Shown: positions 53,647 to 63,029, counted from the first letter of the stretch. The stretch is DNA of 64,000 nt from Pseudoalteromonas luteoviolacea NCIMB 1944 (GCF_001625565.1 NZ_AUXS01000053.1:1-64000), one strand, 5' to 3'. Made by a program: numbers and translations. The notes: generated by a model not told the origin, from the sequence alone.

Positions 53647-54855
53647 ATGAAGCTATCCTCGTCATCTGTATTATTTATTGCTGCATTGACATCAAGCCAG
53701 AGTGCGCTGGCTGACACGAATTTAATTACCAATGGTTCATTCGAACAATCAGGAAATATTTCAGGGACTTGGAAACTCTTCAATAATCTACCTGGCTGGC
53801 AACGTGCTGGTGCTCGCTTTGAGATCCAAACTGACCGCCTCGGATTAATTGCACCACAAAATGGCTCACAATATCTCGAGCTCGACTCAACGAGCAACTA
53901 TACAGCGTACCAGTCCATCGCAACAGAAGCTGGAAAACGCTACGTTGTAAGCTTTTACTATTCACCCCGGGTGAGCAACAATAGCCAAACAAACCAAGCT
54001 ACTGTTTCTTGGGATGGACAAGTTGTTGCAAGTTTAAATGGCACTAGTCGCGGCTGGCAGCATGTGACTGTCACTGTAACTGCTAACAGTGCTCAAAGTG
54101 TGCTGGCATTTTCTGGTAGTGGTAAGTCTGACTCTTATGGCGCATTAATTGATAATGTGTCAGTGACCGCTGATTGTGTCACAGGTTTATTTGGTATAAA
54201 CAACTATGGTAGCGCAGGCGACGGTTACATTTTCAACTTCAATTTAGATACCATGACTTATAGCAAAGTGGCTGGCGTTTCACACACAGCGTCTAATATC
54301 GCCAGTAAAGATGGCGTGCTGTATTTCATGGAACAAAATGACAAACAAACCAAAGCTTCTACTTTATGGTCACTCGATCTAGATGGCAATGTAGAAACTG
54401 CCGTTGCAAATGCCACTTCATGGCCAATATACCGCTCGGCGATCAGCGATGACGGCATGCATCTGCGCGCGACCAGCAAAACCTACATGTATGATTACAA
54501 TCTAGAAACGGGTGCAAAAACAGTACTTGGAAAATTGAAATATGCAGGTGATGACTTCAGCCACGGTGATATTGCCTATTCTGCTGACAACAACATTTTG
54601 TATGTATTGACAGGTAAAGCACTATATACCCTTGATACCGCAGATATGAGCTTAAGTAAGATCGGCGAGCATGGCGTAAACTGGGCATCTGGTTTGGCAA
54701 TTTCTGACGACGGTACCTTGTATGTTGCAGGCCGACAAAATGGACAAAATGCGAAAATTTACTCGCTCAATCCAAACACAGCGGTTGCCACCGAGCTTAT
54801 GCAAGGCCCTGCCCATATTAATGACTTGACCTTCGTTGATAATTACTGCCGCTAA
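53647..54855 (+). CDS. Exported DUF642-like protein with beta-propeller-like C-terminal part
   Basis: 402 residues with a signal peptide ending at ALA. Residues 22-175 have the DUF642-like jelly-roll pattern: NLITNGSFEQ, LPGWQRAG, NGSQYLELDST, YQSIATEAGKRYVVSFYYSP and ALIDNVSV. DUF642 domains are thought to bind carbohydrate. The C-terminal part carries repeats such as AISDDGMHLRA, SADNNILYVLTG and ISDDGTLYVAG, typical of propeller blades. No sorting or anchor signal. A GGGAG ribosome binding site precedes the ATG. The gap of 174 bases after the CapB-like gene has no clear terminator or promoter, so read-through from the cap-like operon is possible. Confidence 0.65.
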   Translation: MKLSSSSVLFIAALTSSQSALADTNLITNGSFEQSGNISGTWKLFNNLPGWQRAGARFEIQTDRLGLIAPQNGSQYLELDSTSNYTAYQSIATEAGKRYVVSFYYSPRVSNNSQTNQATVSWDGQVVASLNGTSRGWQHVTVTVTANSAQSVLAFSGSGKSDSYGALIDNVSVTADCVTGLFGINNYGSAGDGYIFNFNLDTMTYSKVAGVSHTASNIASKDGVLYFMEQNDKQTKASTLWSLDLDGNVETAVANATSWPIYRSAISDDGMHLRATSKTYMYDYNLETGAKTVLGKLKYAGDDFSHGDIAYSADNNILYVLTGKALYTLDTADMSLSKIGEHGVNWASGLAISDDGTLYVAGRQNGQNAKIYSLNPNTAVATELMQGPAHINDLTFVDNYCR

Positions 54856-54870
54856 TATTTATCGGTTCTC

Positions 54871-54897
54871 AAAACCAGCCTGTTGGCTGGTTTTTTT
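54871..54897 (+). terminator. Rho-independent terminator
   Basis: AAACCAGCC (54872-54880) pairs with GGCTGGTTT (54885-54893) around loop TGTT, with a T run to 54897, 15 bases after the DUF642-like gene. The remaining 229 bases up to the transporter gene contain no gene I can support. Confidence 0.9.
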
Positions 54898-55126
54898 ATG
54901 CCTTAAGTCAACTAATGCCATCTGGTAAGGCTTCCCCAATGCCATTACGCTGGGTATACTGACGCGTTTTTATTGCATAGTTAGTCATTACTGACTACAT
55001 GCGTAGAGCTTTTGGGGACTGGCCTCCCTTTCAAAGCAAGTGTGATTTTTTGTTGGAAATAACGATAAATGACCGCTAATAATTAAAGGCCAAATAACAC
55101 ATTATGACTAAGTTTGGGAACAAAAC

Positions 55127-56563
55127 ATGAATTCATTACCTAATCGAGGTGAGTTTTTAGGCCATCCTAAAGGCCTATTCTTACTGTTCGGCACGGAAAT
55201 GTGGGAGCGATTTGGCTACTACGGCATGCGTGCAATTTTAGTACTTTATCTAGTAGCTCAGGTACAAAACGGTGGCTTTGGTTGGACCAATGCCGATGCA
55301 TTGAGTTTATACGGTACTTTTACAATGGCCGTATACTTAACGCCCCTGTTTGGTGGCTGGCTAGCAGATAACGTACTTGGACAACGCAAAGCCATCATTA
55401 TTGGTGGCATCTTAATGGCCGCAGGCCACTTTATTATGGGTATTCCGCACAGTGTTGTGGCCGGTCAAGAAGAAAACGTCTTTTATATTGGCCTAACACT
55501 ACTGTGTATCGGTAATGGCTTATTCAAGCCTAACATTTCCACCATGGTAGGTGATTTATACGAGGAAGGCGACAAACGTCGTGATGGTGCTTTCACTATC
55601 TTCTATATGGGTATCAACTTAGGGGGTGCATTAGGCCCTATCGTTGCGGGTTATGTTGCGTCAGAGATCAACTGGCAAGCAGGCTTTGTTGCAGCTGGTG
55701 TCGGCATGGTCATTTCTGTGGTTATGCAAATGCTACTGAGCAAAAAATACTTAGGCGACATTGGTGTTGTACCATCCGCTAAATTATCTCAGCAACAGTC
55801 AGAGTCTGGTACTAAAGAGCCTCTAACAAAAATTGAGAAAGACCGTATCCGCGTGATCTTTACTATGTCTGTATTTAGTATCATCTTTTGGATGGGCTTT
55901 GAACAAGCAGGTGGTCTAATGAACCTGTTCGCCAATGATTACACTAACCGAGTATTAATGGGCTTTGAAATCCCAGCATCTTGGTTCCAATCTTTGAACT
56001 CAATATTCATCATCATCTTTGCACCTATTGTCGCGATGATCTGGTTAAAGCTAGATAAACGCGAGCCCAATTCGCCAGTTAAGTTTGCCATAGGCTTGGT
56101 GTTTTTGGCTCTGGGCTTCCTAACCATGATGTTTGCTTTGATGACAGAAAGCGCGGCACCAGGTGGAACTCTGCAGATCAGCATGATGTGGTTAGTACTT
56201 TTCTATTTATTCCATACGCTCGGTGAATTGTGCTTGTCTCCTATCGGTCTATCAATGGTGAGTAAACTAGCGCCACTTCGCCTCGCATCTTTACTTATGG
56301 GTATTTGGTTCCTGTGTACCGCCGTGGCTAACAAAATCGCTGGATTTGTCGGTTCGTTCATTGGCGAAGGCCAAGAGGCTATGAATAACGCAATGGGTAT
56401 TTTCATCGGCCTAGGTGCAACAGCACTGATCTCAGCTTTGGCAATGTACCTTTTAAGCAATAAGTTGGTTGATTGGATGCACGGTGCAGAAGGCGACAAC
56501 GAACCACACACACAAGCACACTACCTCGAAAAAGAGCTTGAAGTGAGCGGTGAAAGACAATAA
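55127..56563 (+). CDS. Proton-dependent oligopeptide transporter (POT/PTR2 family)
   Basis: 478 residues, 12-14 membrane helices. The proton-coupling motif ExxERFxYYG is present in EMWERFGYYGMRAILVLY, and the second signature is FTIFYMGINLGGALGPIVAG. Members import di- and tripeptides with protons across the inner membrane. Start at the ATG at 55127 with GGGA upstream. It is monocistronic, ended by a strong terminator, and sits before the tyrosine degradation genes, which fits growth on peptides. Which of the E. coli paralogues (DtpA-D) it corresponds to is not clear. Confidence 0.93.
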   Translation: MNSLPNRGEFLGHPKGLFLLFGTEMWERFGYYGMRAILVLYLVAQVQNGGFGWTNADALSLYGTFTMAVYLTPLFGGWLADNVLGQRKAIIIGGILMAAGHFIMGIPHSVVAGQEENVFYIGLTLLCIGNGLFKPNISTMVGDLYEEGDKRRDGAFTIFYMGINLGGALGPIVAGYVASEINWQAGFVAAGVGMVISVVMQMLLSKKYLGDIGVVPSAKLSQQQSESGTKEPLTKIEKDRIRVIFTMSVFSIIFWMGFEQAGGLMNLFANDYTNRVLMGFEIPASWFQSLNSIFIIIFAPIVAMIWLKLDKREPNSPVKFAIGLVFLALGFLTMMFALMTESAAPGGTLQISMMWLVLFYLFHTLGELCLSPIGLSMVSKLAPLRLASLLMGIWFLCTAVANKIAGFVGSFIGEGQEAMNNAMGIFIGLGATALISALAMYLLSNKLVDWMHGAEGDNEPHTQAHYLEKELEVSGERQ

Positions 56564-56582
56564 ACCGCAAATAAAATTTACT

Positions 56583-56611
56583 AAAAGCCGCACTTTATAG
56601 TGCGGCTTTTT
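56583..56611 (+). terminator. Rho-independent terminator of the peptide transporter
   Basis: AAAAGCCGCAC (56583-56593) pairs with GTGCGGCTTTT (56600-56610) around a six-base loop and ends in a T run. The following 380 bases up to hpd are AT-rich; they hold a TyrR-box-like site and no gene I can support. Confidence 0.92.
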
Positions 56612-56863
56612 CATTTCACAGCTTCAAAACGTAAAGATAAATTTACATCATTTTGTGATATGCAGCACACACGACCAAGACCTGCAGCAACAGATCCGTG
56701 TATTGAAAAATGTGTCAAAAAAGTTAAATTCAATATAAACCATAAAGTTATAAAAAATAAAACTCATAAACTAGACAAAACACTAACCCGATTTTCTGTT
56801 CAATTACTGCATTTCAATCTAAAAAAATTGTCGATTTCCATTTTGTCTTAAAACAGCACCAAA

Positions 56864-56881
56864 TGTGCAGTCAAATTTACA
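56864..56881. promoter_or_regulatory. TyrR-box-like site upstream of hpd
   Basis: TGTGCA-GTCAAA-TTTACA fits the TyrR/PhhR box TGTAAA-N6-TTTACA, with a perfect right half and four of six in the left. It lies 113 bases before hpd. Control of hpd by TyrR/PhhR is established in pseudomonads and predicted in Alteromonadales, and tyrR is present in this window. Confidence 0.6.
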
Positions 56882-56993
56882 AAACGGCTAACAGTGAATT
56901 GCGGTGAAAACCTTTCACTTTAGGTCATTTTGATTAATTATCCACTGCATAAATTACAACAAGCAATCCAGTGCTTAATGCAGGAGAATGACA

Positions 56994-58040
56994 ATGAGTG
57001 AAGTAAATAATCCTCTTGGCCTTGTAGGTATCGAATTTACTGAATACGCAACCCCAGACGCAGATTACATGGACAAAATCTTTGCTGATTTTGGTTTCTC
57101 TAAACTTAAAAAGTTTAAAGGTAAAGACATCGTTCATTACAACCAGAACGAGATCCACTTCTTACTAAATAACGAGCGTGGCGGCTTCTCTGCTGAGTTT
57201 GCTAAGTCACACGGTCCGGCTATTTGCTCAATGGGCTGGCGTGTAGAAGACGCACAAAAAGCGTTTGAAATTGCCGTAGAGCGTGGTGCAAAACCTGCAA
57301 CTGATTCTGCAAACAAAGACCTACCATACCCTGCTATTTACGGTATTGGTGACAGCCTAATTTACTTCATCGATGTATTCGGTGATAAAGGTTCTATCTT
57401 CGAAAATGATTTTGAAGACCTAGCTGAGCAAAACATTGTTGAAGACAAAGGTTTCATTCGTATCGACCATTTAACTAACAATGTTTACAAAGGTACAATG
57501 GAAACATGGGCAAACTTCTATAAAGGCGTATTTGGTTTTGAAGAAGTTCGTTACTTCGACATCAAAGGTCAGAAGACTGCACTACTTTCTTACGCACTTA
57601 AGTCACCTTGTGGTACTTTCTCGATTCCAATCAATGAAGGTAAAGATGACAACAACAACCAGATCGATGAGTACCTAGACGAGTACAATGGTCCGGGCGT
57701 ACAGCACCTTGCGTTTTTGACAAACGACCTTGTTGGCTCTCTAGATAAGCTAGACAAAACAAACATCGCAACTTTAGATATTGTTGATCACTACTACGAT
57801 ACAATTTTCGACCGTGTTCCTTGGGTTGCTGAAGATAAGCAAAAGATCAAAGAGCACCAGATCCTAGTAGATAGCCAGAGCGAAAACTGCTACCTACTAC
57901 AGATTTTCACTAAAAACCTATTCGGTCCTATCTTTATCGAGATGATCCAACGTGTTGATGACGGTGGTTTCGGTGAAGGTAACTTCCAGGCTCTATTCGA
58001 GTCAATTGAACGTGACCAAGAGCGTCGTGGTGTGATTTAA
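56994..58040 (+). CDS. hpd: 4-Hydroxyphenylpyruvate dioxygenase
   Basis: 348 residues from the ATG at 56994; AGGAG lies seven bases upstream, too close to an ATG six bases earlier. The enzyme turns 4-hydroxyphenylpyruvate into homogentisate with Fe(II) and O2. The iron ligands are visible: His in IRIDHLTNNV (about 158), His in GPGVQHLAFLT (about 235) and Glu in GPIFIEMIQR (about 315). Tandem vicinal-oxygen-chelate domains span the protein. It is the first step of the homogentisate route; fahA follows, but hmgA and maiA are not in the window. Codon use looks like that of a highly expressed gene. Confidence 0.95.
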   Translation: MSEVNNPLGLVGIEFTEYATPDADYMDKIFADFGFSKLKKFKGKDIVHYNQNEIHFLLNNERGGFSAEFAKSHGPAICSMGWRVEDAQKAFEIAVERGAKPATDSANKDLPYPAIYGIGDSLIYFIDVFGDKGSIFENDFEDLAEQNIVEDKGFIRIDHLTNNVYKGTMETWANFYKGVFGFEEVRYFDIKGQKTALLSYALKSPCGTFSIPINEGKDDNNNQIDEYLDEYNGPGVQHLAFLTNDLVGSLDKLDKTNIATLDIVDHYYDTIFDRVPWVAEDKQKIKEHQILVDSQSENCYLLQIFTKNLFGPIFIEMIQRVDDGGFGEGNFQALFESIERDQERRGVI

Positions 58041-58064
58041 TCATCCACCAGCAAAGACAAATTA

Positions 58065-58090
58065 AAAAGCAGCTTTTCTAAGCTGCTTTT
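58065..58090 (+). terminator. Hairpin between hpd and fahA
   Basis: AAAAGCAGCTT (58065-58075) pairs with AAGCTGCTTTT (58080-58090) around loop TTCT. It is a good intrinsic terminator, so fahA probably has its own promoter or depends on partial read-through. Confidence 0.85.
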
Positions 58091-58173
58091 GCTATTTAAA
58101 CTTGGCCATATTCTGGCGAAAGCACAAATTAAAATGCATAGTCATATGCAGCTTGTATAAAAAAGGAAAGACC

Positions 58174-59487
58174 ATGTCTTTTATCAATGAAACACACGAT
58201 ATTAATTTAAAGAGCTGGGTTGCAAGTGCAAACCAAGCAGGTACTGATTTCCCAATTCAAAACCTACCATTTGCCTCATTTCGTCGTAAAGGCAGCAGCG
58301 AAGAGTTTCGCGGTGGTGTAGCAATTGGTAACCAGGTATTGGACCTAGCAGCGGTTGCTGCTGCAAACATTTTTGACGGTGTAGCACAAGAAGCTGTTGA
58401 AGCGGCAAACGCACAAGCGCTAAATGAATTTATGGGTCTTGGTAAAGCACATTGGTCAGGCTTGCGCCTTGCACTTTCACGTGCTTTACGCGAAGGGTCT
58501 GAGCACCAAAGTACACTTGAAGGCGCACTAGTTGCTCAAGATGACGTTGAATATGCTCTTCCGTGTCACATCGGTGACTACACTGATTTCTACACATCAA
58601 TCTATCACGCAACTGCAGTAGGTAGCTTGTTCCGCCCTGATAACCCACTTCTGCCTAACTACAAATGGGTACCAATCGGTTATCATGGCCGTGCTTCATC
58701 AATCGACGTGTCAGGTCAAACTTTCCCACGTCCTAAAGGCCAAACGAAAGCACCTGATGCAGATGCGCCTTCATTCGGTCCATGTAAACGTCTTGACTAT
58801 GAGCTAGAGCTTGGTATCTACCTAGGCAAAGGCAATGAGCTTGGCGATGCAATTAGCATTGCTGATGCGGAAGACCACGTATTTGGTTTCTGCCTATTCA
58901 ATGACTGGTCTGCACGTGATTTACAAGCGTGGGAATACCAGCCTCTGGGTCCATTCCTTGCGAAAAACTTCGCATCAACTGTTTCACCTTGGGTTGTAAC
59001 AACTGAAGCATTAGCACCATACCGTACTGCATGGCATCGCGATGAGAACGACCCGCAACCAATGAGCTACCTTGAGTCTGCACAAAACCGTGAAGCGGGT
59101 GCGTTTGATATTCAAATGGATGTATTAATCGAAACAGACAAGATGCGTAGTGCGAATGAAGCGCCAAGCAAGGTTTCAGAGTCAAGCTTTAAGCACAGCT
59201 ATTGGACAGTTGCGCAAATGGTTACACACCACACAGTAAATGGCTGTAACTTCCTACCTGGAGACATGCTAGGTTCTGGTACTCAGTCTGGCCCTGAGCA
59301 CGAAGAAGCGGGTTCACTACTTGAGCTTTCTCGTGGTGGTAAAGAGTCTATTACTCTGAGCAACGGCGAAGAGCGCAAATTCCTTGAAGATGGTGACAAG
59401 GTAATCATGCGTGGTTGGTGTGAAGCAGACGGCTTCAACCGCATTGGCTTTGGCTCAGTAGAGGGCACTGTACTTCCAGCAAAGTAA
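58174..59487 (+). CDS. fahA: Fumarylacetoacetase
   Basis: 437 residues from the ATG at 58174 with AAGGAAAG upstream; an in-frame codon 72 bases earlier crosses non-coding DNA. It hydrolyses fumarylacetoacetate to fumarate and acetoacetate, the last step of tyrosine degradation. Family blocks are DYTDFYTSIYHATAVGSLFR, PIGYHGRASSI, RLDYELELGIYLG and FNDWSARDLQAWEYQPLGPF, which give the metal site and the catalytic histidine of the FAH fold. Typical length. It follows hpd after a terminator. Confidence 0.95.
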   Translation: MSFINETHDINLKSWVASANQAGTDFPIQNLPFASFRRKGSSEEFRGGVAIGNQVLDLAAVAAANIFDGVAQEAVEAANAQALNEFMGLGKAHWSGLRLALSRALREGSEHQSTLEGALVAQDDVEYALPCHIGDYTDFYTSIYHATAVGSLFRPDNPLLPNYKWVPIGYHGRASSIDVSGQTFPRPKGQTKAPDADAPSFGPCKRLDYELELGIYLGKGNELGDAISIADAEDHVFGFCLFNDWSARDLQAWEYQPLGPFLAKNFASTVSPWVVTTEALAPYRTAWHRDENDPQPMSYLESAQNREAGAFDIQMDVLIETDKMRSANEAPSKVSESSFKHSYWTVAQMVTHHTVNGCNFLPGDMLGSGTQSGPEHEEAGSLLELSRGGKESITLSNGEERKFLEDGDKVIMRGWCEADGFNRIGFGSVEGTVLPAK

Positions 59488-59513
59488 TTGAATAAAATAA
59501 TTTCATTCAAATC

Positions 59514-59542
59514 AAAGGCGTGCATAAACACGCCTTTTTTTT
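59514..59542 (+). terminator. Rho-independent terminator of fahA
   Basis: GGCGTG (59517-59522) pairs with CACGCC (59529-59534), with flanking AAA/TTT pairs and an eight-base T run. Confidence 0.93.
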
Positions 59543-59609
59543 GTATTTTTATACTGGCTTTTTGTATAAAAATTGTTAGAGTTAGGCGTTATCTAAATTT
59601 TTGAGTGTT

Positions 59610-60725
59610 ATGTTAAGCGTTATCAAAAGCCTAGTTTTTAAGCTATTTCAACCAAAACAATTGATGTTGCGTCAAAATGGCGAAGTAAGTCTGTTGACTG
59701 TACCTTCTTGGTTACAAATAGCACTTGTAGTAAGTGTAATGACGATTTTAGCTTGGCTTGGGTTTTCAACATCGCAATATTTCTCGCAAAAAACACACTT
59801 ATCGCAACTGACTAGTGAAGTTTCCCATAAAGAAAAAGCATGGCTTGATAAACACGCAGCGCTACAAGCAAAGCTGGCTCAACAACAAACACGTATTGCA
59901 CAACTTGACGCACAGCATGCCGTACTCAATGAGTTGATGGCTTCATTGCCGCATACCATCACCGAAGGCGAGGCTAACTCAAATGAAGTCAATGCCTCAG
60001 AGATAGATTCAAAAACAGACGAACACTTAAAGGATATTGAGCTACATCAGGAACACAGTGACGCTTTCCATCACCATGCCACTGAGCTTAACGATGCACA
60101 AACTCAGTTGCTCAAGCAGCTCCACCATTTAATTGCTAATCGGAATGAAGTGCTTTTGGCTAGTATGCAAGAAGCGGGAATTGAAGCTAATACCTCAAGC
60201 CAAGCACAAGGTGGTCCATACCATCAGGTGCAAAGTGATAAATTGCCAGCGGCATACTTACAAGCAATTGACAGCTCGGTGAGACTCAACCAGCTCGAAA
60301 GCTTAGTACAAAACCTACCTGCGAGCATGCCCGTTAAAGAAGATAAATATTATATTTCCAGTGCATTTGGATACCGCAAGGATCCGATCACAGGTCGACG
60401 TGCATACCACAAAGGAGTAGACCTAGCTGGGTGGCACAAAACAGAAATTTTAGCACCTGCAGATGGACAAGTTGTTCGAGCGGGTAAATATGGTGGCTAC
60501 GGTAAATTTGTCGAAATCCAGCACGCGAATGGCGTTACGACGCGATATGGTCATTTACATACAATTAAAGTGAAAAAAGGGCAGCAAGTTCGTCAATCTG
60601 ATGTTATTGCTTTGATGGGCAGCACAGGAAGAAGTACCAGTACGCACTTGCACTACGAAGTATTACAGGATAAAAAGCATATTAATCCTGTTAAACTTGC
60701 AAGAGTACTCGAACGTGTTCAATAA
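59610..60725 (+). CDS. M23 family peptidoglycan endopeptidase (LytM domain) with membrane anchor
   Basis: 371 residues from the ATG at 59610 (an in-frame TTG is nine bases earlier). One membrane helix (about 35-57) after a short cytoplasmic part, a coiled coil (about 65-125), a Glu/His-rich linker, then a LytM domain from about 245. The zinc site is complete: YHKGVDLAG (HxxxD), and HLHYEV (HxH) near 345. Such enzymes cut peptide cross-links in peptidoglycan. It overlaps the bactofilin gene, and a membrane M23 peptidase with a bactofilin is a known pair in cell-shape control (for example Csd1/CcmA in Helicobacter). Confidence 0.9.
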   Translation: MLSVIKSLVFKLFQPKQLMLRQNGEVSLLTVPSWLQIALVVSVMTILAWLGFSTSQYFSQKTHLSQLTSEVSHKEKAWLDKHAALQAKLAQQQTRIAQLDAQHAVLNELMASLPHTITEGEANSNEVNASEIDSKTDEHLKDIELHQEHSDAFHHHATELNDAQTQLLKQLHHLIANRNEVLLASMQEAGIEANTSSQAQGGPYHQVQSDKLPAAYLQAIDSSVRLNQLESLVQNLPASMPVKEDKYYISSAFGYRKDPITGRRAYHKGVDLAGWHKTEILAPADGQVVRAGKYGGYGKFVEIQHANGVTTRYGHLHTIKVKKGQQVRQSDVIALMGSTGRSTSTHLHYEVLQDKKHINPVKLARVLERVQ

Positions 60726-61101
60726 ACTAAAGAATAATAAACCCCATACGCTCTATGTGGCCATGATATCGCCGAATACCAAAGTCATTGGAGATATCCA
60801 GTGCGATGGTGAAATTCAAGTCGATGGTGTTGTATCTGGTAACCTTGAGGTCGAACATTTGGTTATCGGAGAACAAGGCACAATAGAGGGCAATATCAAG
60901 GCGACTCAAGTTCATGTCAAAGGTACAGTCAATGGCTGTATTTCAGCACAGCAAGTTCGTTTAGAACCTACAGCAAAAGTCCATGGAGATATCATTCATG
61001 ATACGCTGAGCATCGAAGCTGGAGCACACATTGAAGGCAAGCTCACGCATAAAACGGACCTAACTAATGTCACTCCAATCGAAAAGCAAGATCAGGCTTA
61101 A
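60715..61101 (+). CDS. Bactofilin (polymer-forming cytoskeletal protein)
   Basis: 128 residues, starting at GTG (60715), so the protein begins MFNKLKNN as many bactofilins do; other in-frame starts exist. The core (about 18-105) is a right-handed beta-helix with the family pattern ISPNTKVIGDIQCDGEIQVD and GTIEGNIKATQVHVKGTVNG. It has a short basic N-terminus and an unstructured C-terminus. Bactofilins polymerise without nucleotide and position cell-wall enzymes. It overlaps the M23 gene by 11 bases. Confidence 0.92.
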   Translation: MFNKLKNNKPHTLYVAMISPNTKVIGDIQCDGEIQVDGVVSGNLEVEHLVIGEQGTIEGNIKATQVHVKGTVNGCISAQQVRLEPTAKVHGDIIHDTLSIEAGAHIEGKLTHKTDLTNVTPIEKQDQA

Positions 61102-61565
61102 CTTTTCGCTGTAATATACATAGTGACATCGGCGTGAAAGACTTTCACGCCTTCGGAATTAAATACTTCAACAGGCACAATAATATCTTCTTTGTCTTGC
61201 CACACATGAGGCAATGGAATAACCGCTTCTGCTTTTAGGTCAGTATCCGCTTTTTTCAAATATTGCACTGTCATTCCTTTTGGGATCCACCTATGAGTGT
61301 GTACAGGCACAGTCGCATCTGTGACCACACCGGCGCACAACTCGGCGAGGTTGCACTGGGCAATGGCATGGACAGTGCCTATGTGATTGTGAACCGCACG
61401 TCGATTTGGCATTTGGGCGCATATTCTACCGCTACTTAAATGCGTGATCTTGGGTTTGATTGTTGCAAAGTACGGCGCCCTTCTACAAACAGCCTTACTG
61501 AAAAGCCAATTGCCAAACGGCAGCCATTTAATTCGTTTATATATTTTTAGTAGTGAACTGGCCAT
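61098..61565 (-). CDS. DUF4442 hotdog-fold protein
   Basis: 155 residues. The pattern PKITHLSSGRICAQMPNRRA, NHIGTVHAIAQCNLAELCAG and MTVQYLKKADTDLKAEA matches the DUF4442 branch of the hotdog superfamily, related to PaaI-type thioesterases. The HNHIGTVHAIA helix occupies the position of the thioesterase active-site segment. Substrate unknown. It converges on the bactofilin gene, overlapping it by 4 bases. Confidence 0.8.
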   Translation of the reverse strand: MASSLLKIYKRIKWLPFGNWLFSKAVCRRAPYFATIKPKITHLSSGRICAQMPNRRAVHNHIGTVHAIAQCNLAELCAGVVTDATVPVHTHRWIPKGMTVQYLKKADTDLKAEAVIPLPHVWQDKEDIIVPVEVFNSEGVKVFHADVTMYITAKS

Positions 61566-61850
61566 ATTCTATCCCGCAGATTGTTTTGACTCAAACTAAC
61601 ACATCAGACCAGTTAACTCTAGTGTTAAACAGGCTCCATTTTTATCTAATCGAACAACCGCGCCACAGCTTGCTATGGCCTGAGTAATCGTAGTGCGCTA
61701 TAAAATTATCTAATTAAATTGTCTCACCGCTTAATTGATATACATATTTCTTATTTATTCCTTTAAATTAATAAAATATTTCACCATGGCGGCGATTTGT
61801 CCTGTCTTTTTTCTCACCGCGCAATACAATAGCGACGAAAAGGAGACACC

Positions 61851-63029
61851 ATGCAACACCGAACCAGCAAATCACTTATTTTTATCCTTGCCCTTTTGGT
61901 TGTTTTTTGCCCTCTTGGCATCGATTTATATTTACCCGCTTTTGTAGACATGCAAAATGCGCTCGCCGTAAGCGAAGCGAAGATCCAACAAACCGTCAGC
62001 ATTTATATGCTTGCAGTTGGGCTTGGGCAGTTAATTGCGGGACCACTTGCAGACAAGTATGGGCGAAAACCGATTGCATTGTCCGGTGTAGCATTATTTA
62101 TGATCGGCGCAGCATTGGCCACTTTGTCTGATACCTGGGGATCGGTGATGTTAGCGAGAGTCCTGCAAGGCCTTGGCGCATGTGCTACCTTTGTTGCCGC
62201 ATTTGCCATCGTACGGGACAGCTTTGGGCACAAAGGCAGTGGCCAAATGATCACTTACCTAAATGGTATTGTATGCTTTATTCCCGCACTAGCACCTATT
62301 CTGGGCGCATGGCTTACCGTTGAATTTGGCTGGCGAAGCAACTTTGCTTTTCTATTTGTGTTTGCCGTTGTAGGCCTTGCTTTACTATGCGTCATTTTTA
62401 AAGAAACCAAGCCTGAAGACTCGATATATCAAGGCCATATTTTAGATCTACGCCGTTTTTCGCCTATGTTGAGCAGTACAAAATTTATGTTCAATGCGGC
62501 TATCACTATGGTCTGTATGTCAGCCATGTTGGTGTTTGTAGTCGGTGCGCCTGGATGGATAATGTCCCATCTAAGCTTGCCAATGGCAGATTTTACCTTG
62601 TGGTTTGCCATCAATGCCGCCATTAGTATCGTATCTAGTTTCATTGCTCCACAATTTATTAAACGTCATAGCCGTCGTGCACTGCAATTTGGCCTGAGCC
62701 TATTTTGTGGCGCTGGTTTCATCACCTTATTATTGCCTCAGATCAGCCCTTCCAATTACATGCTTCCAATGTACATGGCATCGATTGGCTTTGCTTTTAC
62801 ACTCGGTGCTGCCGCTGGGAATGCACTGGCTGAATTCCCAAGACAAGCGGGAACGGCTTCAGCATTAATTGGCCTAATGCAAATGAGCGGAGCTGGGCTA
62901 TTAATGGCCATGACACAGCCTCTGGCACTTATCGCGCCATGGCAATTGGCACTGCATTTGTGCTTGGCAACACCATTTTTAGTTTTATTGTTTACAAAGC
63001 ATAGAGAAGCTTTACACAGCGCCAGCTAA
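61851..63029 (+). CDS. Bcr/CflA-type MFS efflux transporter
   Basis: 392 residues, 12 membrane helices. The MFS motif A reads GPLADKYGRKP, and the N-terminal helix with LGIDLYLPAF is typical of the Bcr/CflA drug-resistance subfamily. AAGGAG precedes the ATG. Members expel drugs such as bicyclomycin or chloramphenicol, or metabolites such as sulfonamides and cysteine; the true substrate is not deducible. The 285 bases upstream (61566-61850) show no gene. Confidence 0.88.
   Translation: MQHRTSKSLIFILALLVVFCPLGIDLYLPAFVDMQNALAVSEAKIQQTVSIYMLAVGLGQLIAGPLADKYGRKPIALSGVALFMIGAALATLSDTWGSVMLARVLQGLGACATFVAAFAIVRDSFGHKGSGQMITYLNGIVCFIPALAPILGAWLTVEFGWRSNFAFLFVFAVVGLALLCVIFKETKPEDSIYQGHILDLRRFSPMLSSTKFMFNAAITMVCMSAMLVFVVGAPGWIMSHLSLPMADFTLWFAINAAISIVSSFIAPQFIKRHSRRALQFGLSLFCGAGFITLLLPQISPSNYMLPMYMASIGFAFTLGAAAGNALAEFPRQAGTASALIGLMQMSGAGLLMAMTQPLALIAPWQLALHLCLATPFLVLLFTKHREALHSAS

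Noticed and set aside
56600..56851. An 83-codon open frame between the peptide transporter and hpd
   Set aside because: It begins inside the transporter terminator, crosses AT-rich regulatory DNA, has no ribosome binding site and no protein-like pattern.
59610..61101. M23 peptidase and bactofilin as part of a phage or conjugation module
   Set aside because: No phage or transfer genes are nearby, and the pair is a known chromosomal cell-shape unit.
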